A stretch of DNA of 43,759 nucleotides from Methylobacterium sp. DB0501 (GCF_011043735.1 NZ_JAAKGV010000036.1:1-43759), one strand, 5' to 3'; shown: positions 1-7,763, counted from the first letter of the stretch. Numbers and translations: made by a program. The notes: a model not told the origin generated them from the letters alone.

Positions 1-299
1 CGAAGGAGGATCTACTTGGTACTCGCGGTGGCTTTTCTCTGGTCGAGCGGCAAGGTCGCCACACAGGCCGCGGAGGCTCCGTTCGGGCTGTCTTGGGGTC
101 CTGTGACGACCGTACCGCGGCCCTCAATGGTCGACCGCGAGGCCAATATAACGGCTCTGTTCTACTTCCATGACAAACTGCCGGCATCCGGGCGGGACAC
201 ACAGCAGGTCGTGCTCGAAGTCTGCCAGGACGAGGGCCTTCAGCAAGTTATCTGGGTCAGCCAGGCGTTCTCACAAACCGACCTGGCTGCAAAGTACGA
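1..299. repeat. Left copy of 299-bp terminal direct repeat
   Basis: The 299 bases here are identical, base for base, to 43461-43759. A perfect repeat exactly at the two ends of a contig is the usual sign of a circular molecule written with overlapping ends. The real circle would then be 43,460 bp. Confidence 0.95.
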
Positions 300-543
300 C
301 CTGATCTACCGCGAAGGGGTTCGACGTCATGGAGAGCCTGTGAAGGATGGCAGACTAGAGACCGTCGTCTGGCCGAGCGGACACATAATCCTGGCAGTCC
401 GCTCAGTTGAAGACGGCCGCAAGCGGCTAATCATGATCGCCACTGGCGAACAGTACGAAAGGTGCTCGGCCACGCACCAAACCAGCACAGGGCACCCAGC
501 ATCGGTACACACCTCCACCCTGCTGGACACACCAACCCAGTGA
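16..543 (+). CDS. Exported protein of unknown function, last gene of the czcBA operon
   Basis: A 175-residue protein. The start is a TTG chosen because a strong Shine-Dalgarno (AAGGAGGA, positions 3-10) lies five bases before it. The first ~20 residues form a hydrophobic stretch followed by a small-residue cleavage site near AEA, so the protein is probably exported to the periplasm. I recognise no domain in the mature part; it has two cysteines and a low-complexity Ser/Thr/His tail. When the circle is closed, the gene lies 106 bp downstream of czcA on the same strand, so it may be co-transcribed with the metal efflux pump. A periplasmic role in metal handling is only inferred from that position. 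Confidence 0.6.
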   Translation: MVLAVAFLWSSGKVATQAAEAPFGLSWGPVTTVPRPSMVDREANITALFYFHDKLPASGRDTQQVVLEVCQDEGLQQVIWVSQAFSQTDLAAKYDLIYREGVRRHGEPVKDGRLETVVWPSGHIILAVRSVEDGRKRLIMIATGEQYERCSATHQTSTGHPASVHTSTLLDTPTQ

Positions 544-1012
544 CGCCTCGCCGTATCTACCCTTGCGACACCTTCTCCAGGAAAATTTGGGGCTTTGTCA
601 TGAGAGTCGAGCAGCTGCGCGATCGGATCCGGGCCGGCGTCGCTTGGTCCAGATCCAGATCGAGGCAGCCCGGCAAGGGTGATCGCCTCTCAGGCATATG
701 CCCAAGTCAACGTGATGGCGCCCAACAAGCACGCGAGCAAGCGCGCGTCTGCGAGCGTACCAACTGCGATGTCTATACCTTCTCCTATGGCGTGGTGTAG
801 GTGGTGGACCGCCTCATCGCTCATATCACCATGTCAAACGGCATCGGCAGCGCTGTGATCCTTTCCGATAAGATCAGGCCGACGGCCTCTGGTTCGACTC
901 GCACACCGCGGATGGCCGACGGTATCGAAATGTACCAGTCGTATATAGCTAATTTATATTGCAAATACACAGCCTTGGTCGGGAATAGCAACACAAACTG
1001 GGCAATATACCG
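544..1012. other. Intergenic region without a convincing gene
   Basis: Short open frames exist here (for example one beginning with the ATG at 601), but none has a good ribosome binding site or recognisable content. The last ~100 bases (about 925-1012) become AT-rich and probably contain the promoter of the methyltransferase gene that starts at 1013. Confidence 0.5.
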
Positions 1013-1729
1013 ATGTCAGAAAAGATCCAACATAGTATATATTACACTGAGAGCAAAGAGTTCGTCATCCACGATGGGTTTTCAAAAAGCTTCCAGATCC
1101 GCGGCAAAATGGTGTCGGGGGCCTTTCGTATGGTTGTCGATGGATGCCTTTTGGATGACTTGAAATGGTGTGCGCCTTTTGCGGAGGCGCTCGCACCGAA
1201 ACCGGGCGAACGCATTCTCGATTGCGGGCCTGGAAGCTCATCGCGGGCCTTGTGCTTTGCAGACCGCTTTCCAGATGCGCAATTTGTCGCTGTCGATTAT
1301 AGCCAGCGTAGAGTCGCGAAATCCTCGAAGCAAGCTTCCCTGATATGCTTGCAAAACTACAAAGCCATGACGTTCGAGGACGTTAGGATGATGCCGCTTG
1401 CTGCGGGATCGTTCGATAAAGTGGCGATTGTGCTCAACCTACATTCCCTGTCTCCTGAGGATAAAACCAAGAACTTGAGAGAATTCAGGCGGATTACAAG
1501 ACGTGGAGGGACCATCTTAGTAGCCGATATCGACAAGCCTAAGACCTCGCGCGAGGATGTAATCCTGAAGATTACTCAACTGCTCTATGGCTCGGAGGCG
1601 ATCAGGCCGCATACATCCGGAGCATGGCCGAAGTTCCTGTTGGAAGCCGACTTTTCTGGGGTGCGGCGCTTGTCAGAGCACTCCCTCTGGATCGGTCGCA
1701 TGGCCCTAGTTCGTGGCCGAAAGCAATGA
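1013..1729 (+). CDS. Class I SAM-dependent methyltransferase
   Basis: A 238-residue protein with the Rossmann-type methyltransferase fold. Motif I reads ILDCGPGSSSRA (about residues 62-73), a variant of the usual D/E-x-G-x-G-x-G SAM-binding loop. It is followed by FVAVDYS, whose acidic residue normally contacts the SAM ribose. Later come a strand with VLNLHSL and the GGTILVADID block typical of UbiE/arsenite-methyltransferase-like enzymes. The substrate cannot be deduced. The gene stands alone, preceded by an AT-rich stretch, and its lower G+C and codon use differ from the surrounding plasmid, which suggests recent acquisition. Known of the family: methyl transfer from SAM to small molecules, RNA or protein. 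Confidence 0.75.
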   Translation: MSEKIQHSIYYTESKEFVIHDGFSKSFQIRGKMVSGAFRMVVDGCLLDDLKWCAPFAEALAPKPGERILDCGPGSSSRALCFADRFPDAQFVAVDYSQRRVAKSSKQASLICLQNYKAMTFEDVRMMPLAAGSFDKVAIVLNLHSLSPEDKTKNLREFRRITRRGGTILVADIDKPKTSREDVILKITQLLYGSEAIRPHTSGAWPKFLLEADFSGVRRLSEHSLWIGRMALVRGRKQ

Positions 1730-1915
1730 TATCATGCGGCCAAGCGGACGAGCGTCTCTAAAGGTGATTGCGTGATACGACGCATAGCTGTAATTTAGGA
1801 GAGACTAGATGCAGCACGCGGCAATGCTCAAATTTTCAAATTCAGGCGCTGGATATGATCTAAGATCACAGAAATGATTTTTGATGATCAGCAATTAATT
1901 TTTCTGGATAAAAAA

Positions 1916-2278
1916 ATGAAGTATTTTATCTTTAATATCTATGTTGCAGCTTCTATCTGTATAAATATAAGCCATGCTCATTCTGAAACTGTCAAGATCG
2001 TCGGATTAGGCGCCTCGACTTGTGTTCGCTTCAATCTGGATGTTAGGGAAACACCGGCAATCCAGCGTGACTACTTTGCCTGGGCGCAGGGATTCATGAG
2101 CGGGGCGCTGATCCGAGCTCCTCAAGGAGTGGACGAGGACCTTGATCTTAGCCCTCCATATTTTTCTCTACAACAACAGGTAGAATTTCTGAGAGATTTT
2201 TGTGAAAAAAATCCCAATCAGGACTACATGGACGCAGCTCACGCTTTGTATCGCCGTCTGCGAAAATCATCAACATAA
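1916..2278 (+). CDS. Small exported protein, AT-rich, function unknown
   Basis: The ATG at 1916 is chosen over one at 1874 because it gives a clean signal peptide: MKYF, then a hydrophobic core, then cleavage near SHAHS. The protein has 120 residues and about 97 after cleavage. The mature part has two cysteines (in TCVRF and RDFCEKN) that could form a disulfide, and a WAQGFMSG motif resembling small periplasmic proteins such as the Rap1a/Tai immunity-like group; I hold that comparison weakly. The region is the most AT-rich in the window, unlike its GC-rich neighbours, pointing to foreign origin. No operon partner is evident. Confidence 0.55.
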   Translation: MKYFIFNIYVAASICINISHAHSETVKIVGLGASTCVRFNLDVRETPAIQRDYFAWAQGFMSGALIRAPQGVDEDLDLSPPYFSLQQQVEFLRDFCEKNPNQDYMDAAHALYRRLRKSST

Positions 2279-2502
2279 ATATATCACTCACTAATTTTTA
2301 AATGAACAATCGTTTGTGCGTATGGGAGGGAGTGGAAGTTGCTAGTACCGATTAAAGTCTTCCTCCCGCGTTTGTAATGCAGCTGTGTGGTGCGTCACGG
2401 AGCCCCACGGATCGTGAACGACGGGCTCCGCCGGCACATCTAGGCAGGTGTTGCTCTGTTGAAACCATGAACCTGCCCTGGTTTAGTGGGGAGCAGTTTG
2501 GT

Positions 2503-2783
2503 GCGTGTTGCCCTTCTCGAACTGCTGCCGCGGTGGGTGCGCCGCACCCGCAGCCTGGATGCGTTGCTGCCGGTCCTCTACTTGCGCGAGATCTCGATCG
2601 GCGACTTCCAGGAGGCGCTCGCCGCCCTTCTGAGTAAGGACGCCCTGAACCTGTCGCCAGCCGTCGTCACGAAGGGGGCACTCTCGCCCACGACCGGCCA
2701 AGACCTGGCGGCGGCTGACGGGCGAGAACCAGTTGCCACCGCGCCGCCTGACTGACCACGTCACCCAAATCTCCGCATAGCTC
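2503..2783 (+). mobile_element. Degenerate IS256-type element remnant (transposase pseudogene plus one inverted repeat)
   Basis: The translation matches the transposase at 21500-22768 in pieces. First comes the segment around RSLDALLPVLYL up to LSPAVVT. The frame then jumps to GALSPTT, and after a further deletion to the DNA of the AKTWRRLKGENQLP segment in shifted frame. The terminal inverted repeat (GAGCTATGCGG...GGGTGA on the reverse strand) is kept at about 2762-2783. At least three internal deletions make it inactive. It is a diverged relative, not a recent copy, because substitutions are scattered throughout. Confidence 0.8.
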
Positions 2784-2859
2784 GAAACGGGTCGCTCATG
2801 GTCCTGCGCCGGTATAGCGTGAGCCAGCGGTGGCGCTGATGCTCGTCGCGGCGCGGCTT
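2782..2859 (-). pseudogene. C-terminal stump of an HNH-type protein
   Basis: On the reverse strand this reads RRDEHQRHRW followed by TLYRRRTMSDPFR. It matches the C-terminus of the HNH protein at 16582-17070 (RDEHQRRRW, TLFRRKAMGDLF). The rest of the gene is missing, and the homology ends where the IS256-type inverted repeat begins, so the element may have cut it off. It is too short to be functional. Confidence 0.55.
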
Positions 2860-2926
2860 CATGCCAAGACCCCTGCCAACAGGCTGTGCGTGATGTTGAT
2901 CGACAGGGGGGTGGCTGAGAAGGACC

Positions 2927-3340
2927 TCAGGCTGCGTTCCGGGGCCGGCCCAACCCGCTGTTCTTAGCGAGCTCGGAGCGTTGGGCAGCGTAGGTGGCCG
3001 CGACCATGGGGTAGTCGTGCGGTAGGCCCCACTTGCGGCGGTACTCCTCGGGGGTGAGCCCGCGGGTCGACAGGTGGCGCTTGAGCGACTTGTACTGGCG
3101 GCCGTCCTCAAGACTGATGATGTAATCCGGGGTCACCGTCTTCTTGATCGGCACTGGCGGCGTCAGCTTCTCCGGCTCCGCGGAAGCTGGCTGCCCCAAG
3201 TTCGTCAGCGAGGTGTGGACTGACGCGATCAGGTTCGGCAGCTCCGCAACCGGAACGGAGTTCTTGGACACGTAGGCCGACACGATGTCGGCGGCGAGCT
3301 CAACGAGAGTGGTCGAGAGGCCCTGTTCTTGGTGCGACAT
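2927..3340 (-). CDS. Ros/MucR-family transcriptional regulator lacking zinc ligands
   Basis: A 137-residue protein beginning MSHQEQ. The N-terminal LAADIVSAYVSKN block (about residues 14-28) is the oligomerisation segment typical of Ros/MucR. The C-terminal DNA-binding domain follows: VTPDYI, YKSLKRHL, LTPEEYRRKWGLPHDYPMVA, then SELAKNSGLGR. In classical Ros the start of this domain carries Cys-x2-Cys and a His pair. Here the cysteine positions read S and D (SLEDG), and the second histidine is replaced. Similar zinc-free members are known in Mesorhizobium (Ml proteins). A long in-frame extension upstream (to 3715) is rejected because family members start as chosen here. Its paralogue lies just upstream on the same strand. 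Confidence 0.85.
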   Translation of the reverse strand: MSHQEQGLSTTLVELAADIVSAYVSKNSVPVAELPNLIASVHTSLTNLGQPASAEPEKLTPPVPIKKTVTPDYIISLEDGRQYKSLKRHLSTRGLTPEEYRRKWGLPHDYPMVAATYAAQRSELAKNSGLGRPRNAA

Positions 3341-3435
3341 CGAATGCTTTCCTACTGCACGGCTCGGTTCAGGATCGAGCAACAACAGCGTATCGAGCAT
3401 CGCACCAAGCCGCACAACCCTGGACTGGGGCGCAC

Positions 3436-3588
3436 CTACCTGATCCAGAGGATCGCGACATCCTCGAGGGCGAAATACACGCCAACCCCGGCGATCACGA
3501 AACCTCCCGCAACGAGGAGCACGCCCGAGAGCGACAGCGTGCATCGGGCACGCTGCCGTCGCCACGGGTTGGTGGGATCCCACGTCAC
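3436..3588 (-). CDS. Small single-span membrane protein, translationally coupled to the regulator upstream
   Basis: A 50-residue frame starting with GTG at 3588. This overlaps the TGA stop of the regulator gene (3585-3587) as GTGA, the classic arrangement for translational coupling. The N-terminus is polar and basic (DPTNPWRRQRARC). One hydrophobic segment of about 20 residues follows (SGVLLVAGGFVIAGVGVYFA), and a short tail. This is the composition of a real small membrane protein with a positive-inside N-terminus. No homologue is recognised. The frame has no other support, so it remains tentative. Confidence 0.45.
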   Translation of the reverse strand: MTWDPTNPWRRQRARCTLSLSGVLLVAGGFVIAGVGVYFALEDVAILWIR

Positions 3589-4121
3589 TCGGATGCGCTG
3601 GCCTCGGCCTTCTTCGGCCGGCTGCGGCGTGCAGGCCTAGCGTCGACAGGCGCGGTGACGACGGGATCGGGTTTGGCCCGCTTCTCAGCCGCCTTCCCGG
3701 CGTCAGCCCGATCACGGCGGAGTTGGCCGAGACCGAGGCTCTTGGCGAGCTCGGACCGCCGGGCTGTGTAGGAGGCCGCCACCATCGGGTAGTCGCGCGG
3801 CAGGCCGTACTTCTGGCGGTACTCGTCGGGGGTCAGGCCGTTCGAGGTCAGATGCCGCTTGAGCGACTTGTACGGCTTGCCGTCGATGAAGCTGGTGATG
3901 GCGTCCGGGGTTACAGACTTGCGGATTCGGCCCGGTGTGACCTTGTGATCCTCGACCGGCGTGGCGGCTGATTGGCCGAGACCGCTCAGCGAAGCGTAGA
4001 CAGAGGCGATCAAGCCGGCCAGTTCGGCGACTGGAACGTTGTTCTTGCTTACGTAGGCCGACACGATATCAGCCGCGAGATCGATGAGTTCAGACTGTGG
4101 GGCTTGGGGCTCGTCCGACAC
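3585..4121 (-). CDS. Ros/MucR-family transcriptional regulator lacking zinc ligands, second copy
   Basis: About 178 residues from a GTG at 4121, chosen because family members begin MSDEP-like; an upstream ATG at 4163 would add 14 residues. The layout matches the neighbour at 2927-3340: IDLAADIVSAYVSKN, then SVTPDAITSFIDG, YKSLKRHL, LTPDEYRQKYGLPRDYPMVA and SELAKSLGLGQ. The two zinc cysteines are again absent (SFID). It carries an extra basic, Lys/Arg/Ala-rich C-terminal tail of about 45 residues that may add non-specific DNA affinity. Roughly 60 percent of positions appear shared with its neighbour, so the two arose by duplication or serial capture. Probably a DNA-binding regulator or nucleoid-like protein. 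Confidence 0.85.
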   Translation of the reverse strand: MSDEPQAPQSELIDLAADIVSAYVSKNNVPVAELAGLIASVYASLSGLGQSAATPVEDHKVTPGRIRKSVTPDAITSFIDGKPYKSLKRHLTSNGLTPDEYRQKYGLPRDYPMVAASYTARRSELAKSLGLGQLRRDRADAGKAAEKRAKPDPVVTAPVDARPARRSRPKKAEASASE

Positions 4122-4338
4122 GTCAATTCTTTCTGCTACCAGGATCCATGCAGATCCAACCACGCAAAGCTTTATGGAGGATCGCCGACGTTGGGCAAGT
4201 CCTCACAGGTTCGTGGCCCCCGGCAATCCGACAGATAATCCTGTACGTCAGTATTTTGTCGCACCAAGTCGCAGGCATGCACGGTAGCTTCTGCAACCGC
4301 GCACCTTATGGATCTCATACCCTCTGGTGGTACTCGGC

Positions 4339-5436
4339 TTACAAGATCCCCCAAGCCCGGAAGCGTTCTCGCCCGGTGAGCTCGCGCAGGCCGAGTTCGG
4401 CTACGAGGGTCTGGGCGGCGCGGGGCGTGACGCCGAGCTCGTCCGCGATGGTGGTGGTGGAGACCAGCGGGCGAGCGAGGACAAGGTCGATCAGGCGGGG
4501 CAGGCTGGAGCTCCCCCTCCTGCCCCGTACCTTGAGCAGCAGCCCCTCGCGCGCCAGCATCCAGCGGTCGTGATCTCTCATGCCGTGCTCGGCACCTGCA
4601 GTGACAGCACCGAGGACTGTCAGCCAGCGGGTCAGCGGATCGCGCACGAGCCAGCGGTCGCGGGGCACGCGGCGCAGGGCGCTGGCGAGGGCGGGCAAGT
4701 GGTGGCGGGCCTTGCCGCGGGCGCGCAGGAGGTCGGCGGCGAGCAGAGGTCCGAGCCAGGCGCGGTGCTGAAGCGGCTCGAGGGCGGCCCAGGCATCATA
4801 GGCGACGGTGGCGGCGAGGACGGGCGGCAGGGTGCGGGTGTCGGCGACGGCGTGGCGCCAAGCGGCGAGGCGGTCGGTCTCGCCCCAGGCCGGATCGTAG
4901 ACGAGCGGCGACTTCTCCCTCACCGCTCCGGTGTCGGCGAGGAGGCGGCTGGATCGGGCGATCAGGGCGTCGATGTCGGCGAGCTCGGCGGAGAAGGCGT
5001 CGTCGACGTCCGCAAAATCCCCCTCCCCGTCCGCGGCGTCGATCGGCGGGACTGGCACTGGGACCATGTCCTGATCGCCTGCCTGATCCGGATCCTCGGC
5101 CAGGGCGGCGAGGCCGGTGGGGCTGGTGGCCCAGCCGGGCTCGGCGGCGGCGATGCGGCGGCGGGTGCGCAGGACGGCGTGGGCGCGGGTGAGCTCCTGG
5201 GAAGGGGCGTGGCGGTCGCGGCCGGCATCGTGGAGGACGAGGTCTTCGAGGAGGACGAGGTCGCCCTGGAGGGCGAGGCTGGCGCAGGCGTCGGCGAAAT
5301 CGGTGCGGGCGCACCATCCGTGGCGGATGGGGCTGGTGGCGAGGAGCTGGTCGAGACGAGCGAGGGCGTCCTCGGCGGCGGCGAGCGGCGTGGCGAGGGC
5401 GGCCCAGGGGAGCGGCTCGGGCAGACGGTAAGCCAT
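4339..5436 (-). CDS. RHE_PE00001 family protein (DUF1612 plus C-terminal HTH)
   Basis: A 365-residue protein recognised as the DUF1612/HTH_13 family common on rhizobial and Methylobacterium plasmids. The N-terminal half has ATSPIRHGWCARTDFADACASLALQG and the conserved LVLHDAGRD; an acidic linker follows. The C-terminus (about residues 320-365) is a helix-turn-helix reading STTTIADELGVTPRAAQTLVAELGL. Its biochemical role is unknown. It is transcribed divergently from the tyrosine recombinase at 5546, a pairing I associate with this family, which suggests a joint role in recombination or its control. A strong Shine-Dalgarno with a 22-codon leader lies just upstream (5458-5526). Confidence 0.85.
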   Translation of the reverse strand: MAYRLPEPLPWAALATPLAAAEDALARLDQLLATSPIRHGWCARTDFADACASLALQGDLVLLEDLVLHDAGRDRHAPSQELTRAHAVLRTRRRIAAAEPGWATSPTGLAALAEDPDQAGDQDMVPVPVPPIDAADGEGDFADVDDAFSAELADIDALIARSSRLLADTGAVREKSPLVYDPAWGETDRLAAWRHAVADTRTLPPVLAATVAYDAWAALEPLQHRAWLGPLLAADLLRARGKARHHLPALASALRRVPRDRWLVRDPLTRWLTVLGAVTAGAEHGMRDHDRWMLAREGLLLKVRGRRGSSSLPRLIDLVLARPLVSTTTIADELGVTPRAAQTLVAELGLRELTGRERFRAWGIL

Positions 5437-5457
5437 TGCGGGGATTGTACCGATCCG

Positions 5458-5526
5458 TCATGATGGAAGCGATCGTAGATTTCGCTTCGCGCACTTGTAT
5501 GAGCCCGCGACGAACGCTCTGACCAT
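5458..5526 (-). CDS. Possible 22-residue leader peptide before the DUF1612 gene
   Basis: On the reverse strand AAGGAG (5536-5541) sits nine bases before ATG at 5526, one of the best ribosome sites in the region. The frame ends at a TGA at 5458-5460, 21 bases before the DUF1612 start at 5436. The peptide is basic and has no recognisable motif. It may be a leader that tunes translation of the next gene, or the true start of that gene in a frame-shifted lineage. Evidence is limited to the ribosome site and spacing. Confidence 0.3.
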   Translation of the reverse strand: MVRAFVAGSYKCAKRNLRSLPS

Positions 5527-5545
5527 TGATAATATCTCCTTATCG

Positions 5546-6787
5546 ATGATCATGGACGCGGGCGCGGAAATCGGCTTGAATGCGACGAAATCCCCTGCTG
5601 CTGCCCCGTCCGCCATGGCCGATCCCGCCCCTGCCCTCCTCCCGGATCCAGCGCTCGCCCGGGAGCGCGACCTCGACGCCCTCGCCGGGCTCCTCCCCTT
5701 CGATGCCCGCGAGCGCCTCGCCCTCCTCCTCACCGACGAAGACGCCGCCACCCTCAAGCATCTCGCCCGCTCCGGCATGGGCGCCAACACGCTGCGGGCG
5801 CTCGCCTCCGACCTCGGCTACCTCGAGGCCTGGTGCCTCGCGGCCACCGGCCACCCTCTGCCCTGGCCGGCGACCGAGGCCCTGGCGCTGAAATTCGTCG
5901 CCCATCACCTCTGGGATCCGGCCGAGCGTGAGAACGATCCGCGTCACGGCATGCCCAGCACCGTCGAGGATGATTTGCGGTCCCGCGGCCTGCTGCGGGT
6001 CACTGGTCCGCACGCGGTCTCGACCGTGCGCCGGCGCCTCGCCCACTGGTCGACCCTGCATCGCTTCCGCGCCGTCGAAGGGCCGTTCAAGGCGCCGCGC
6101 CTGCGCACTGCACTGTCCCTCGCCGTTCGGGCGAACCGGCGGCCTCGCACCCGCAAGAGCCAGCGGGCGGTCACCGCCGCGGTGATCGAGAAACTGCTCG
6201 CCACCTGCCTGTACGAGCATCGCCTTGTCGACGTGCGCGATCGGGCGCTGCTGCTGGTCGCCTTCGCCTCCGGCGGCCGACGCCGGGCCGAGATAGTGGG
6301 CTTGCGAGTCGAGGACCTGGTGCGCGAGGCACCGGTACCGCGCGATCCGGCCGACCCGGACAGCCCGACCGTGCCGAAGCTCACGATCCGGCTCGGGCGC
6401 ACCAAGACCACGACGGCGGAGGACGATGCCCGGGTGGTGGTGATCGGGCGGGCGGCCAGGGCTCTGATCGACTGGCTGGCGCTGTCGCGGATCGAGAGCG
6501 GGGCGGTGTTCCGGCGCATCGACCGCTGGGGGCGGCTCGGTGCGACGGCGCTCGACCCGCAAAGCGTGAACGCGATCCTGAAAGGGCGCTGTGCCCGGGC
6601 CGAGCTCGACCCCTCCCTGTTCTCAGCCCACGGACTACGGTCGGGGTTCATGACCGAGGCCGGAAAACAGGGTGTGCCGCTGCCCGAAGCGATGCAGTTG
6701 TCGCAGCACCGTTCGGTGCAGCAGGCAGCGCGCTACTACAACGAGGCCGAGATCGACAAAGGCAAAGCCGTGCGGCTGATCGGATGA
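5546..6787 (+). CDS. Tyrosine recombinase / site-specific integrase
   Basis: About 413 residues from the first ATG; a TTG at 5495 or an ATG at 5615 are alternatives, and none has a clear ribosome site. The N-terminal SAM-like core-binding domain spans roughly residues 45-180. The catalytic domain shows the first arginine in FASGGRRRAEIVGLR, the HGLR box (H-x-x-R) in SAHGLRSGFM, the second histidine in LSQHRSVQQAA, and the nucleophilic tyrosine in ARYYNEAE. All expected catalytic residues are present, so it should be active. It diverges from the DUF1612 gene with ~110 bp between them. Likely roles are dimer resolution, integration or cassette mobility; no attachment site was identified. Confidence 0.85.
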   Translation: MIMDAGAEIGLNATKSPAAAPSAMADPAPALLPDPALARERDLDALAGLLPFDARERLALLLTDEDAATLKHLARSGMGANTLRALASDLGYLEAWCLAATGHPLPWPATEALALKFVAHHLWDPAERENDPRHGMPSTVEDDLRSRGLLRVTGPHAVSTVRRRLAHWSTLHRFRAVEGPFKAPRLRTALSLAVRANRRPRTRKSQRAVTAAVIEKLLATCLYEHRLVDVRDRALLLVAFASGGRRRAEIVGLRVEDLVREAPVPRDPADPDSPTVPKLTIRLGRTKTTTAEDDARVVVIGRAARALIDWLALSRIESGAVFRRIDRWGRLGATALDPQSVNAILKGRCARAELDPSLFSAHGLRSGFMTEAGKQGVPLPEAMQLSQHRSVQQAARYYNEAEIDKGKAVRLIG

Positions 6788-7015
6788 GACGAGCACCGAC
6801 GGGCCTGATGGGGTAGACGGCTCCTGATGATGAGAACCAGCGGCCTCATTCTGGTACACCGATGCCATGAGCAGGGGCCATCCGCCCTATCAGGCCCAGC
6901 GGCCACGGGCGTTGTGGGTCAGCTGCACCGGCGACGAGAGCCTCTGCACTGCAAGCGACGACGGGCAGAGGCCTCTTCGCTTCGAGGCACTTCACTGGCG
7001 GTTTCCAGACGGTAT

Positions 7016-7041
7016 GGTAGAAACCAAAACAAATTTCTACC
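7016..7041. promoter_or_regulatory. Candidate VapB operator (perfect inverted repeat)
   Basis: GGTAGAAA (7016-7023) and TTTCTACC (7034-7041) form a perfect 8-bp inverted repeat with a 10-bp spacer, ending 22 bp before vapB. Antitoxins of this class bind such palindromes to autoregulate their operons. The function is inferred from position and symmetry. Confidence 0.55.
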
Positions 7042-7063
7042 TTTCGAGGGCTGATCGCACGGC

Positions 7064-7312
7064 ATGAGCCTCAACATCAAGGATCCTGAAGCCCATCGCT
7101 TGGCGCGGGCGATCGCCCGCGAGACCGGCGAGACCATGACCCACGTCGTCACGCAGGCCCTTCGCGACCGCCTCGCCCGGATTGAGCGCCGCAGAGCACG
7201 CGCGAGCATCGCCGAATTGCTTGCCATTGCCGATCGTGCCGCCGCTCACGTGGTGTCCCCCTACCTCCCGCACAGCGAGCTGCTCTACGACGAGGACGGC
7301 CTACCGAAATGA
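7064..7312 (+). CDS. vapB: VapB-family antitoxin
   Basis: An 82-residue protein of the Rv0623/PSK-type antitoxin family. The N-terminus MSLNIKDPEAHRLARAIARETGETMTHVV is the characteristic DNA-binding and dimerisation segment. The C-terminal half (LLYDEDGLPK) is the toxin-wrapping tail. The stop codon overlaps the start of vapC by four bases (ATGA), so the two are translationally coupled. A palindromic operator lies immediately upstream, consistent with repression by the VapBC complex. It neutralises the PIN-domain RNase encoded next. Confidence 0.85.
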   Translation: MSLNIKDPEAHRLARAIARETGETMTHVVTQALRDRLARIERRRARASIAELLAIADRAAAHVVSPYLPHSELLYDEDGLPK

Positions 7313-7695
7313 TCCTCGATACCTCAGCGCTGATTGCCATCCTCTACCGAGAGCCCGAGGCCGAGACCTTCGTCCAACGTATCCACGAAGCCGAGACCTG
7401 CCGCATGAGCGTCGCAACCTGGCTCGAGCTCGCGATTGTCGTCGAGCGTCAGCTTGGACCGGAGGGCACGCGGCAGGCCGAGACCTTCCTGCGCCGGGCC
7501 GGCATCGTCATCGAACCGCTCACCGTTGAGCAGGGCGAGCTAGCGCGCCAGGGCTTTCTCGATTTCGGCAAGGGCCGTCACAGGGCGGGCCTGAACTACG
7601 GCGATTGCTTCGCGTACGCGCTGGCGAAAGCGACGGGCGAGCCGCTGCTGTTCAAGGGCAACGACTTTTCCCAGACGGACATTCCCGCCGCCTGA
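7309..7695 (+). CDS. vapC: VapC-family PIN-domain ribonuclease toxin
   Basis: A 128-residue protein with the PIN fold. The first acidic residue is in MILDTSALIAIL (Asp4). Further acidic residues lie in the helix with WLELAIVVE. The later pair is in LNYGDCFAYALA and NDFSQTD. The acidic quartet that binds Mg2+/Mn2+ therefore appears complete. Known VapC toxins cleave tRNA or rRNA when freed from VapB. The gene follows vapB with a 4-bp overlap. It is likely a plasmid addiction module placed between the recombinase and the mobilisation region. The full length indicates an intact toxin. Confidence 0.88.
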   Translation: MILDTSALIAILYREPEAETFVQRIHEAETCRMSVATWLELAIVVERQLGPEGTRQAETFLRRAGIVIEPLTVEQGELARQGFLDFGKGRHRAGLNYGDCFAYALAKATGEPLLFKGNDFSQTDIPAA

Positions 7696-7763
7696 GGCCA
7701 GGGGCATTCGGATCTTCACCGGCCGCGGCGTGCCCTTCCCTAAGGCTAATAGGCAACCCGGCT

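Noticed and set aside
462..1163. Two overlapping forward frames (462-800, 801-1163)
   Set aside because: Arg/Ser-rich, no ribosome sites; the second overlaps the methyltransferase gene out of frame.
4327..5463. Long forward frame opposite the DUF1612 gene
   Set aside because: Gly/Ala/Glu-rich mirror frame of a recognised gene on the other strand; no domain and no ribosome site.
6788..7063. Small forward ORFs between the recombinase and vapB
   Set aside because: Short, unsupported; the only structured signals are the vapB operator and a 10-bp AGAGGCCTCT palindrome (6967-6976) of no clear meaning.
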